From Palsa-1248 sp963737835 (GTDB lineage: Bacteria; Gemmatimonadota; Gemmatimonadetes; Gemmatimonadales; Gemmatimonadaceae): a DNA stretch of 64,000 bases. Below are positions 35,340-43,389 of the stretch, piece after piece. The stretch covers positions 434,001-498,000 of the forward strand of contig CAVTUH010000001.1 in assembly GCA_963737835.1 (NCBI GenBank). The letters run 5' to 3'. Position 1 is the stretch's first letter, and every line of letters begins with the position of its first letter. The notes under the pieces were generated by a model. That model did no database searches and was not told the DNA's origin. It saw nothing but the letters and a program-made list of their open reading frames with translations. The position numbers and the translations under genes were made by a program.

Positions 35340-35673
35340 GTTTTTTCCCCTTGGTCTGGACTACGCGAAGATAGGCGTCGAGTCGATCGAGCCGCTCATC
35401 CCACAGGCGCCGATACTGGCCCACCCACTCCGCGACGTTGCGCAGCGGTGCGGGTCGCAGCCTGCAGGGGCGCCATTGCGCCTGGCGGCTCCGCTCGATC
35501 AGTCCGGCACGGCGCAGCACCTTGAGGTGCCGCGAGATCGCCGGCAGACTCATCGTGAACGGCTCCGCCAATTCCGAGACCGTCGCCTCTCCCGAGGCCA
35601 GGCGGGACAGGATCGCGCGGCGAGTCGGATCGGCCAGAGCGGCCAGCGTGGTACTCAACGGGTCACGCGGCAT
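35320..35673 (-). CDS. ArsR-family winged-helix repressor
   Basis: 117 residues. ALADPTRRAILSRLASGEATVSELAEPFTMSLPAISRHLKVLRRAGLIERSRQAQWRPCRL is a full ArsR winged-helix core. There is no CxC metal site, and it belongs to the group paired with SRPBCC domains. First gene of the three-gene operon; it most likely represses its own promoter through the palindrome at 35689-35702. Confidence 0.92.
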   Translation of the reverse strand: MPRDPLSTTLAALADPTRRAILSRLASGEATVSELAEPFTMSLPAISRHLKVLRRAGLIERSRQAQWRPCRLRPAPLRNVAEWVGQYRRLWDERLDRLDAYLRVVQTKGKKRAHRAE

Positions 35674-35688
35674 TTGTATTTAACGCCT

Positions 35689-35702
35689 CGGTTAGTTAAC
35701 CG
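35689..35702. promoter_or_regulatory. operator of the ArsR-SRPBCC-DUF899 operon
   Basis: CGGTTA-GT-TAACCG, an inverted repeat 16 bases before the arsR ATG, with an AT-rich stretch (TATAAATAAC on the minus strand) just upstream that could be the -10 region. ArsR relatives of this group bind GTTAAC-like palindromes, so auto-repression is likely. Confidence 0.7.
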
Positions 35703-35771
35703 ATATGTTATTTATACAGCAGCGATCCACGTGTCAAGTGACCGGCGCGCCCATACGGAGATTGGGAAGGC

Positions 35772-35802
35772 AGACGCTAGGCTAGACATTGGACGTTGGA
35801 GA
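35772..35802. repeat. short heptamer repeat tract (GACATTG/GACGTTG)
   Basis: Degenerate 7-base units GACGCTA, GACATTG, GACGTTG between the ArsR promoter and the winged-helix gene end. Confidence 0.6.
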
Positions 35803-35915
35803 CTACACGGGCCGCGCTGCGAGTGCGGCCGACGTATCCGGCGCCCCTACGTGCCTTGGCCGCGTTGGTGCTTCGGACCCGAATCCGCTTGCGCAGGGCT
35901 CAGGTCCTACGCGAG

Positions 35916-36980
35916 TTACTGAAGGATGATGGGGCCCAAGCGGGCTGAGCCCAGGCGGTACCAGAGCCGACCGTCTGGATCGATCTCTGGGGCGAGCGTT
36001 GCGCCGTACGGGATCGGGAACTCGACCCCCGAGATCTCGATGATGGCGGGGCTGTGCTCCGCATCGGCCAGCGTCCCGACTGTCGGGGCGTCGAAGCCAG
36101 CACCGTTGCGGCGTACCTCTCCGTCAACGCTGGAGCGGTCGGCAAGTTCTTCATGGGCGCGAACCGCCACCATGTTCTCCGTGGGCGATGACGGGATGCT
36201 CCGTCCGCCGGGAAACACGCCCAATCCATCGTTCGCCGCCACTTCGGGTTCCGGACCAGCGGCCGGCGTCGCCGCGTCCCCCGCGACGAGTCGGTAGTGT
36301 CCACGCAGGCCAGGCCCATGCGCGCGCTCGATCGCACCGACGGCCTCGAGGTCGACGAGCGCTCTGGCGACCGTGCTGCGCCTGAAGAAGGTGCGCTCGG
36401 CTGCCTGCTCGAGGCTCGAGACGACCCACCCAGTGGCATCCGGTGCCAGCTCTCTGAGATAGCGGAGCACGCCCAACGCGGGCATGAGCGCGGCATGACG
36501 CGCGAGCAGCGACTGACGGATCTGCGGGAGTGGAGCGCTGGGGAACGAGGTGCGAATGTCGACGAGACACTCGCGAGCCAGTCGCACCTCGGCACGGCCG
36601 GGAACTCGCAGGAGGACCTGGCTGGCGAGCAGCAACTCGAGACCCCGATCCACCTGGCGCGGTGTCGCACCGCTCTTGGCCGCGAGCACTACGCCCGTTG
36701 CGCGGTCCAGTGGGAGGTCGGTCGACGCGTACGCCCCTTTCCGGAACGGGCCACCCACCTTCTCTGCCGCAACCTCACCGAGCGCCTCCGCAATCGCCAG
36801 TGCGCACCTGACATCTTCGTCCGAGAGCGCCCGGGCCTGTCGCAGGTCCGCGACTCCGTAGAGCGCACGAATGACTCGTTCACCGGAGACGATCGATCCG
36901 GCAGTGTACGACCCCGTGTCGGGATGCGACCCAGACGACCGACCAGACAGCGAAATCATGGCGCCTTGATGGTACTGCAT
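35916..36980 (-). CDS. putative winged-helix protein, function unknown
   Basis: 354 residues from the ATG at 36980 (a second ATG seven codons in is possible). I do not recognise a family. About residues 90-250 look like two DNA-binding-style helical units: SGATPRQVDRGLELLLASQVLLRVPGRAEVRLA, and ATGWVVSSLEQAAERTFFRRSTVARALVDLEAVGAIERAHGPGLRGHYRLV, which is like a winged helix with a wing. A proline/serine-rich linker follows, and the last 45 residues (IIEISGVEFPIPYGATLAPEIDPDGRLWYRLGSARLGPIIL) form a compact beta unit. It might be a transcription factor with a small C-terminal sensor. It stands alone. Confidence 0.5.
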   Translation of the reverse strand: MQYHQGAMISLSGRSSGSHPDTGSYTAGSIVSGERVIRALYGVADLRQARALSDEDVRCALAIAEALGEVAAEKVGGPFRKGAYASTDLPLDRATGVVLAAKSGATPRQVDRGLELLLASQVLLRVPGRAEVRLARECLVDIRTSFPSAPLPQIRQSLLARHAALMPALGVLRYLRELAPDATGWVVSSLEQAAERTFFRRSTVARALVDLEAVGAIERAHGPGLRGHYRLVAGDAATPAAGPEPEVAANDGLGVFPGGRSIPSSPTENMVAVRAHEELADRSSVDGEVRRNGAGFDAPTVGTLADAEHSPAIIEISGVEFPIPYGATLAPEIDPDGRLWYRLGSARLGPIILQ

Positions 36981-37330
36981 CGCTCCCCATTAGTCCACAG
37001 GCCGTCCATGAACGCGCGCAATGGGGACCCTTTTTGTTCGCACCGCCGCCTGCGCCAATTGGCGCTAATAGCAAGTCATACAGCGTCTTATATCGTAATC
37101 CACCACGCGCGAGACGGCGGAAGGCGCACTGTCCATGGAAGGTCCCTGGAACCTGCCGATCGGGTGACCAAACGGAGCTGGCGTGCACGTTGAGGGGCGT
37201 TGACAACTCGTCCGTCCGAGGGCATGCCGCAGACTGGGCATTGATGCCATGCAAGTAGACCTGATGGCTCATTCGCGTTGGCCGTTCGCGGGCTACCATC
37301 ACGCCAGACATGGTAGGAGAGCGTACTCAC
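36981..37330. other. divergent intergenic region
   Basis: 350 bases between the winged-helix and outer-membrane protein genes. I see no gene or clear operator; frames on both strands look like noise. Confidence 0.4.
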
Positions 37331-38146
37331 GTGAGCAAATCGATGCGCACAGCCGCGTTCGCCGTCGGCGCCGCGGTTTCTGCCACGACGCTGTTCGTAC
37401 ACGGCGGCGGCGCCCAGACCTACAGTCCCGCTCCGCGGCTACTCGGAGATTCGAATCCCCAGGGCATCCATGGGGCCGTCATGCCGTATGGATGGCTCGC
37501 AGGCGTCTCGGGGACGGTGTCCTCGAGTCGGTTCCCGATGGTCGCGCCCAGCGTCAGCCTGAAATTCGGCGACCTGGTCAACGAGTTACAATTTGCTGCG
37601 ATGTTGGGCGGTCAGGTCGACGCAGGGAACTGGCATGGACGCGTCGACCTCGAGTACCTGGGCCTCTCGAAGTCGAGTCAGCCCATCGGGTTGCTCAACG
37701 GCCAGACGGCGGCCCTCACGCAACAATCGTTCATTGGCACCGGCACCATCGGCTACAGCGTGGTGGAGAGTAATATCTGGTATTTCGAGCCATACATCGG
37801 CGCGCGCGGCTGGGACGTCAAGAACAAGCTCAATATCCCGCCGATCGGGTCGCTGCCGACAGAAGCGTCTGCGACGAACGGCTGGGTGGATCCCATCCTC
37901 GGGGCTGTGGCGCAGTATCGGATCTCGAGCTTTTTCCTCGCCGTGCTCGGCTTCGACATCGGCGGGTTCGATATCGGCGCGCAGTTCGAGAGCCAGACCA
38001 CACTATCCATCAACATGCGCTTCACGCACTGGCTGTTGGGCGTCGTGGGGTTCCGGTATTGGTATCTCGACTACGATCGCTCCGGCAGCTACAAGGCCAA
38101 CCTGAATTTCTACGGTCCGGTGCTGGGGCTCACCTTCGCGTTCTGA
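37331..38146 (+). CDS. outer-membrane beta-barrel protein, function unknown
   Basis: 271 residues from the GTG at 37331, which has a TAGGAGAG site; an ATG at 37310 or 37343 is also possible. A signal peptide (MRTAAFAVGAAVSATTLFVHGGGAQ) precedes about a dozen amphipathic strands: WHGRVDLEYLGLSKSS, SFIGTGTIGYSVVESNIWYFEPYIGARGWDV, TLSINMRFTHWLLGVVGFRYWYLDYDRSGSYKANLNFYGPVLGLTFAF. The final phenylalanine is the usual Bam signal. It resembles OmpW/OmpX-like or porin-like small barrels, without a specific assignment. It overlaps the end of the convergent DUF2950 gene by 37 bases. Confidence 0.7.
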   Translation: MSKSMRTAAFAVGAAVSATTLFVHGGGAQTYSPAPRLLGDSNPQGIHGAVMPYGWLAGVSGTVSSSRFPMVAPSVSLKFGDLVNELQFAAMLGGQVDAGNWHGRVDLEYLGLSKSSQPIGLLNGQTAALTQQSFIGTGTIGYSVVESNIWYFEPYIGARGWDVKNKLNIPPIGSLPTEASATNGWVDPILGAVAQYRISSFFLAVLGFDIGGFDIGAQFESQTTLSINMRFTHWLLGVVGFRYWYLDYDRSGSYKANLNFYGPVLGLTFAF

Positions 38147-39177
38147 AGCGCGTCCTTTCTCGAGGCATTCGGGCCGCCTGAGGTGCTCGCGGGTTCAGGT
38201 GCGAGCACCACGGCCCAATCCGTGGTCGGGTTGAAGGTCTTGATCGCAGCCACCGAGTCGGTGGTCCACTGGCCGAGATCCCGCTGGTAGATCACACCGT
38301 CCTTGGCGACCATGAACGTCATGATCCCCGAGTTCCTGTACCGAGCGGGCCACGCAAGCACGGCGAACCCACCAGTCATCTGCCCGTTCACGACGTAGTC
38401 CTTGGCACCACCTTTGGCCGCGTCACCCTGCGCGGTGAGCATTCGGTAGAAGTAGCCGACAAAGGGTTGCGGTTGCGCGGTGTGCGTGGGTCCGTACCCC
38501 AAGGCCTTTGCGACGTCGGCGAGCGAGCCGAGCGGACTCGGGCTTTGGCCTTGGGTGATAGGCCAGAACAGGCCGTTCTGCTGACCGGAGTCGCTCAGGA
38601 ATCGTTGGGCGAATCAATGGAATTGGGTGAAGTACGCCTCCTGCGCGTTGGCGACCTCGCTGAGCACGCCGATGGCCGTCAACTCGCCACTCCCAATGCG
38701 ACGCGCGAGCACCTCGTCTCTCCCTGCTGCGGTATTGAACGCCCAATGTCCTGACGCGTTCCGGCTCAGCGGGATCGGAAAGAGCCAGTTGGTCGGGCCG
38801 ATCACGAGGATCTCGTCACCCGCCTTGTCCTTGCGCCAGCGGTTCATCCGCGTGTACCGGTCCACAAAACTTTGCAGCATGTCCTTGTCCTCAACTGTAT
38901 CGCCCGAGGACACGAGGGTTCTGCTGTCGGGACCGAAGATCGCGAGCAAGGCGTTCTGGTCCCCGCTCTTCACCGCTGCGAACAGCGCGGCACCGGCCGC
39001 TTCGGGCGACGCGAACGCCCGTTGCCCGCCGCTTGCGACATCACCCCGGCTCTCGCTCGCTGTTCGCTCGCTTCCACTGCACGCAGACGTCGTTGCTGCA
39101 AGGATCACCGCGGCCAAGGAGGCGAGAACGTGCCGTGCGTTCGGCATCCCGGTGCTCGCACCACGCAGTTTCAACAT
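38110..39177 (-). pseudogene. DUF2950 lipoprotein interrupted by an in-frame TGA
   Basis: One reading frame from the ATG at 39177 (good GGAGG site) to 38110, with a single TGA at 38614-38616. The first part has a lipobox (LAATTSACSG) and the DUF2950 start FASPEAAGAALFAAVKSGDQNALLAIFGPDSRTLVSSGD. After the stop, the same frame continues FAQRFLSDSGQQNGLFWPITQGQSPSPLG and YGPTHTAQPQPFVGYFYRMLTAQG, then GGFAVLAWPARYRNSGIMTFMVAKDGVIYQRDLG, all DUF2950 features. Without the stop it would be 355 residues. A few residues seem missing around the stop as well. It is most likely a recent pseudogene; a sequence error or read-through cannot be ruled out. Confidence 0.85.
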
Positions 39178-39225
39178 GCTTCCCCTCCGACTGCACGATC
39201 AAACGTTGCGTTCGGCATCCGTCGA

Positions 39226-40422
39226 TCAGCGGTGATACGCACCGCCACTCGCCCAGCCCCTGCTACTCGCCGCGCGCGAGGACCAGCCGTCATCGTGACC
39301 CCAGCCGCCGGCGGTGCTCCCTGCAACGTGCTGACCGGAGGCCGTGGTGCCATGATAGGCCGTTTGCCCGGACGGGGTCTTGGTCGCCCCATAGTGGTAG
39401 GCTTGGCCCGACGCGTTGTAACCACTCCCACCCGTGTGCACGGCGCCATCGGGCCCGTACCCGGTGTGCGCACTCCCCCCACCCCATGCCGTTTGGTATG
39501 CGCCGCCGGTGTGGTACGCGCCGTTGGCAGAGTAGCCGTGATATGCCTGAGCCGAGCCCGCCGGTCCGTGGTACGCCGCGCTCCCGTAACCGCCATACCC
39601 GTGGTATCCGTATGCGCCGTACCCTCCGTGCCACGCGGCGCTGCCGTAGTAAGGGTGCCCGCCGTAGGCGACGTATCCACCGTGCCAACTCACGTTCCAC
39701 GAACTCCACCCCCACGCGTGGCAACAGGCGCCGCTCATCATCGCCCCAATGGCCACTCCCGCTCCGAAGGAGATCATGCTGGCGGCGGCCATGTCCCCGG
39801 CCGTGTAGCCAGGGACCACGTAGGTCGTGCCGTAGATGACGGCCGGGTTATATACCGGCACGTACACGACGCTCGGATTGACCGGCTCAATGACAATGGT
39901 GCCCGGTGATTGCACGACCACCGTCATCTGCGAGGACGATTTCAGGTTACCAGCGGCCTGAGCCTGCGCCCGCAATGCCTGGACAGCCTGCATCACGTCG
40001 GTGTGCTGGAAGTGGTAGACCTCCCCCAGCTGTGAGGTCCACGCAAGATTGTTGGCCATCTGAGAGAGCACCGACGGGAAGGCGGTGAGCGCCTTCACCG
40101 CGGGGTCCCACGACTGTTGGTTCACCTGGTCCATCAGCGCTTGGCCGGTCAGTGACTGGTGCGAGAGCCAGGTCTCGGCGTCGGAGATCTGGTCGGGGTA
40201 CGTCGCCGCCGAGAGCACCTGACCCAAGAGCTGATCCGGGTAGAGCGCGACCGGTGCGACCAGCGCCTGGATCTGCTGGGCGCTCTGTGGAGCCGGGGTC
40301 GAGGAAGCGGCGTCTTGCGACGAACCAGCGTCCTGACCATACGCGCCCCGCGCGGAGCCCAAGCCGAGAACACACATCAGCGTGGCCGAGAGGAGTGGCT
40401 TCACTCTGTCCGCACGTCTCAT
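39226..40422 (-). CDS. DUF3300 family protein with Gly/Tyr/His-rich tail
   Basis: 398 residues from the ATG at 40422, which has a near-perfect AAGGAGG site. Signal peptide (LLSATLMCVLGLGSARGAYGQ), then the DUF3300 domain: IQALVAPVALYPDQLLGQVLSAATYPDQISDAETWLSHQ, QSWDPAVKALTAFPSVLSQMANNLAWTSQLG and VIEPVNPSVVYVPVYNPAVIYG. The last ~170 residues are a low-complexity repeat of GYGGYGSAAYHG-type units, rich in G, Y, H, A and S. DUF3300 genes commonly sit next to DUF2950 genes, as here (48 bases). The role is unknown; an exported structural or envelope protein is possible. Confidence 0.88.
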   Translation of the reverse strand: MRRADRVKPLLSATLMCVLGLGSARGAYGQDAGSSQDAASSTPAPQSAQQIQALVAPVALYPDQLLGQVLSAATYPDQISDAETWLSHQSLTGQALMDQVNQQSWDPAVKALTAFPSVLSQMANNLAWTSQLGEVYHFQHTDVMQAVQALRAQAQAAGNLKSSSQMTVVVQSPGTIVIEPVNPSVVYVPVYNPAVIYGTTYVVPGYTAGDMAAASMISFGAGVAIGAMMSGACCHAWGWSSWNVSWHGGYVAYGGHPYYGSAAWHGGYGAYGYHGYGGYGSAAYHGPAGSAQAYHGYSANGAYHTGGAYQTAWGGGSAHTGYGPDGAVHTGGSGYNASGQAYHYGATKTPSGQTAYHGTTASGQHVAGSTAGGWGHDDGWSSRAASSRGWASGGAYHR

Positions 40423-40805
40423 GAGTTTGCCTCCTTCGCATCGAGCCGGGTCGTGGGCGGAGCCGATGTGAAACCGGTTGCGGGAGTGACTCCAACAAGG
40501 CAGCGCCCGCACGCAGGCCCGCCGCTCCTAGCCGTCGCGGTCGCCACGATCCTCGCAAGCTGACGCGGATCGAGAACGGCGGCGATAAGACTTTGGTCTC
40601 CAGCCAGTGTGCGTCTGGCCGCCTGCGCGGCGACCTGACTGATGGCCTGGCTCAGGTTGCAGTGGCGGGCAGCGTGTTTATGACGCACATCCAGAACCTG
40701 GCCGCGCACGGGATCGGTATTCTCGTTTGGCGAGCGGCAACCCCATATCCGGGCCGCCCAGTACGGGCGATAGGCGCGCGGCAGGCACTTCCAACTGGAG
40801 GCGTC
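40423..40805. other. divergent intergenic region, DUF3300/aquaporin
   Basis: 383 bases with a long frame that belongs to the aquaporin reading frame upstream of its true start. No RNA gene or repeat seen; must contain both promoters. Confidence 0.4.
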
Positions 40806-41609
40806 ATGGCATCTGACGGAACCGAGGTAACGGGCCCACTCGAGCGACGGGGCGATCTCAAGTCGGCCGGCGATTTCGAGAACAGGGCGCTCGAAGGGCG
40901 ACGCCTCTTCTCGGAGGCGTGGGGCACATTCTTGTTGGTCGTGGTTGCCGCGGGCGCCGGCGTCGTGTCGGCGCACAGTCCCGGGACCATCACGCTGGGG
41001 ATGGCCGTGGTCGCACCGGCCCTCATGGTGATGGCCATCATTTATTTCATGGGTGTGGTGAGCGGCGCCCATCTCAACCCGGCGGTAACGATCGCGTTTG
41101 CCGTCCGAGGCAACTTCCCCTGGAATCGCGTGGTCGGCTATATCAGCGCCCAGGCAGTTGGCAGTGTCCTCGCCGCCCTGTTTCTGAGGACGACATTTGG
41201 GAACATCGGTTCGCTCGGTGCCACTGTGCCCGGCAGCGGAGTCGGTGCTGGCACCGCCCTCACGATGGAGATTCTGCTGACGACCGGATTGGTGAACACG
41301 ATCCTCGGCACGGCGTCCGGCGCGCGCAATATCGGCACCAACGGGGCGCTCGCCGTCGGCGGGTACATCGCGTTGGCCGGCCTCTGGGCCGCTCCGATCA
41401 GTGGTGCGTCGATGAACCCAGCGAGGTCCTTTGCGCCGGACCTTGTGCGGGGAGACCTCAGCACGGCGTGGGTCTACATCGTCGGGCCAATCGTGGGTGG
41501 GCTCATCGCCGTCGGTTTCGAGTGGATTCTCAAGGGCAAGCCCAGTGCGGCCGGCGCGGCCGCGGCCCAGGGGCAGCTGGGCGAGGAGGACGCCACAGTT
41601 AAGACGTAG
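40806..41609 (+). CDS. aquaporin family (MIP) channel
   Basis: 267 residues from the ATG at 40806 preceded by GGAGGCGTC; the frame is open 71 codons upstream without a good start. Six membrane segments and both pore motifs are present: SGAHLNPAVTIAF and SGASMNPARSFAPDLV. FSEAWGTFLLVVVAAGAGVVSA is the usual first helix. It conducts water and perhaps glycerol or other small solutes. The last 30 residues are a soluble tail rich in A, G and E. It is followed, after 155 bases, by an unrelated cytochrome gene. Confidence 0.9.
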   Translation: MASDGTEVTGPLERRGDLKSAGDFENRALEGRRLFSEAWGTFLLVVVAAGAGVVSAHSPGTITLGMAVVAPALMVMAIIYFMGVVSGAHLNPAVTIAFAVRGNFPWNRVVGYISAQAVGSVLAALFLRTTFGNIGSLGATVPGSGVGAGTALTMEILLTTGLVNTILGTASGARNIGTNGALAVGGYIALAGLWAAPISGASMNPARSFAPDLVRGDLSTAWVYIVGPIVGGLIAVGFEWILKGKPSAAGAAAAQGQLGEEDATVKT

Positions 41610-41764
41610 CAGGGATCGTCTCCAGCGGCGACCGGCACCGGTGTTGACATCCCGGGCGCACGGGGCAACGATAGTCTCGCACTCGGATTCCCGCCTTGTG
41701 CCATACGAGGGGGGCGGGGATCCCGGCCATCCAGCGACGCAGACATCGACGGGGGGAGACAGCG

Positions 41765-43066
41765 ATGCGACGCGTGATCCCGGTCACGATCCTCAGTTTC
41801 CTCATCGCCGTGGCCGCCTATCAGCCGCGAGAAGCGCCCGCGGCGTATGACGACAAGAGCAACGGCGCCGTCGACGATTCGACACACCAGATCGACAAGG
41901 CGACATTCGAGGAAGTCGAAGAGCTGAACGACGGGCTGGGCCCGTTGTACAACGCCCAATCGTGCCGTGAATGCCACCAGAGCCCAGTCTCCGGCGCGGG
42001 CTCCCAGGTCACCGAGCTGCGCGTCGGGCACGACGGATCGGACGGACGATTCCACAATCCGGACATCCCGATTGCTCACGGAGCGGCCGTCATCTCGGGA
42101 CGATCGCTGGTCAACGATCGAGCGATCTGTCCCAACGCGGCGTTTCCAAACCAGGAGATCCAGGAGCGGGTTCCGCCGACCGAGACGATCCGCGCGCTGC
42201 GCATGTCTGTGAATCTACTGGGAGATGGTTTCGTCGAGGCGGTCGCCGATCAAACGTTGATCGACGCGGCGCAGCAGCAATGCAACGCGACGAACGGCAA
42301 GGTCTGCGGGCAGGTGTTGTTCGTCCCGATCGTCGAAGCGCCGGGTCAGATGGGTGTCGGCCGATTCGGATGGAAGGACCAGCACGCCAGTCTACTATCG
42401 TTCGCCGCAGACGCGTACCTGAACGAAATGGGCATTACCAATCGGTTGCAACCGGATGAAGTCACGACGCTCTGCAATACCGCGGCCGAGCCGAATGACA
42501 AGCCGGGTGCTGACGGACTCGCCGACATCGATCGCTTTGCGCGGTTCATTCGGGCGACGAAAGCCCCGGCGCCCGATCTGCAGCTCGAGTCGAGCGCAGT
42601 GCCACGGATGGGCGTCGGCGTGTTCGAGAAGATCGGATGTGCGACGTGTCACGTCGAATCATTGACGACGGCGCCTGCGGGAACGAAGATCAACGGCGGG
42701 ACCTATACGATTCCACCGGCCCTGGGATCGGTGACGTTCCACCCGTACAGCGACTACCTGATGCACGACATCGGGACCGGTGACGGGATCCTGCAGGCGA
42801 CTCGCGAGCACTACGGGCGTCGCGTGTACGAAATAATGACGGACTATCTCGGGAAGCAGAACTTCGAGAGCTCCCGGAACAAGATGCGGACGGCTCCGCT
42901 CTGGGGGGTGCGCTTGCGCCCACGATTGATGCACGACGGCGCGTCGTTGACGTTCCGCGACGCCATCGAGCGCCACCGGGGTGAGGCGAGCAATGTCACG
43001 AGCCGCTTCGAGCGACTCAGTCCGGACGACCAGGAGGCGATCATTCACTTCCTGGAGTCATTGTAA
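41765..43066 (+). CDS. exported di-heme protein, DUF1111 (thiol oxidoreductase-like)
   Basis: 433 residues from the ATG at 41765 with a signal (RRVIPVTILSFLIAVAAYQP). Two c-type heme motifs: CRECH at about residue 73 and CATCH at about residue 294. NGLGPLYNAQSCRECHQ-like text (here DGLGPLYNAQSC), VNLLGDGFVEAV, GRFGWKDQHASLLSFAADAYLNEMGITN and TAPLWGVRLRPRLMHDGASLTFRDAIERHRGEA are standard DUF1111 blocks. Such periplasmic cytochromes are related to di-heme peroxidases; their substrates are mostly unknown. It stands alone between the aquaporin and DUF5916 genes. A heptamer tract follows immediately after the stop. Confidence 0.88.
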   Translation: MRRVIPVTILSFLIAVAAYQPREAPAAYDDKSNGAVDDSTHQIDKATFEEVEELNDGLGPLYNAQSCRECHQSPVSGAGSQVTELRVGHDGSDGRFHNPDIPIAHGAAVISGRSLVNDRAICPNAAFPNQEIQERVPPTETIRALRMSVNLLGDGFVEAVADQTLIDAAQQQCNATNGKVCGQVLFVPIVEAPGQMGVGRFGWKDQHASLLSFAADAYLNEMGITNRLQPDEVTTLCNTAAEPNDKPGADGLADIDRFARFIRATKAPAPDLQLESSAVPRMGVGVFEKIGCATCHVESLTTAPAGTKINGGTYTIPPALGSVTFHPYSDYLMHDIGTGDGILQATREHYGRRVYEIMTDYLGKQNFESSRNKMRTAPLWGVRLRPRLMHDGASLTFRDAIERHRGEASNVTSRFERLSPDDQEAIIHFLESL

Positions 43067-43070
43067 AGAG

Positions 43071-43103
43071 CTAGACGTTGGACGTTGGACGTTGGACGTT
43101 GGA
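43071..43103. repeat. GACGTTG heptamer repeat, four perfect copies
   Basis: Four exact tandem copies of GACGTTG from 43074, 8 bases after the DUF1111 stop. The cleanest of six such tracts in the window. Confidence 0.9.
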
Positions 43104-43389
43104 GAACAGACCTCAGGGCCAGCTAGCTGCACCCCCGCTTGACGGACTTCGACTGTAGCGCCAAACGCGGGTGGCCCCGACTCTTTAACGTTCCCTGAAC
43201 GCTGGACGCTCCTCACTCGCGCGCACGTGCACCGGTCAGTCTGGGTAGACTAGCCAAACGCTTGGTTGGAGCGAGATTACAACGCTCGGGTGACAACTCC
43301 GAGACGGAATCAGGTCATCGCTTCGGCTTCGATCGGCGCGATCGAGTTGACGTTGCCGCACTTTCATCGCGCCCTTCCCTGTTTTTCAT
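43104..43389. other. intergenic region before the DUF5916 gene
   Basis: With the repeat this makes a gap of about 320 bases. No gene, operator or terminator is evident; probably the DUF5916 promoter. Confidence 0.4.

Noticed and set aside
38614..38616. TGA as selenocysteine in the DUF2950 gene
   Set aside because: DUF2950 has no conserved Sec or Cys there, no SECIS hairpin is obvious, and the SelA-like protein here is exported and not a Sec synthase.
43071..43103. Heptamer tract as a CRISPR array
   Set aside because: Units are 7 bases and directly adjacent with no spacers; no cas genes are nearby.
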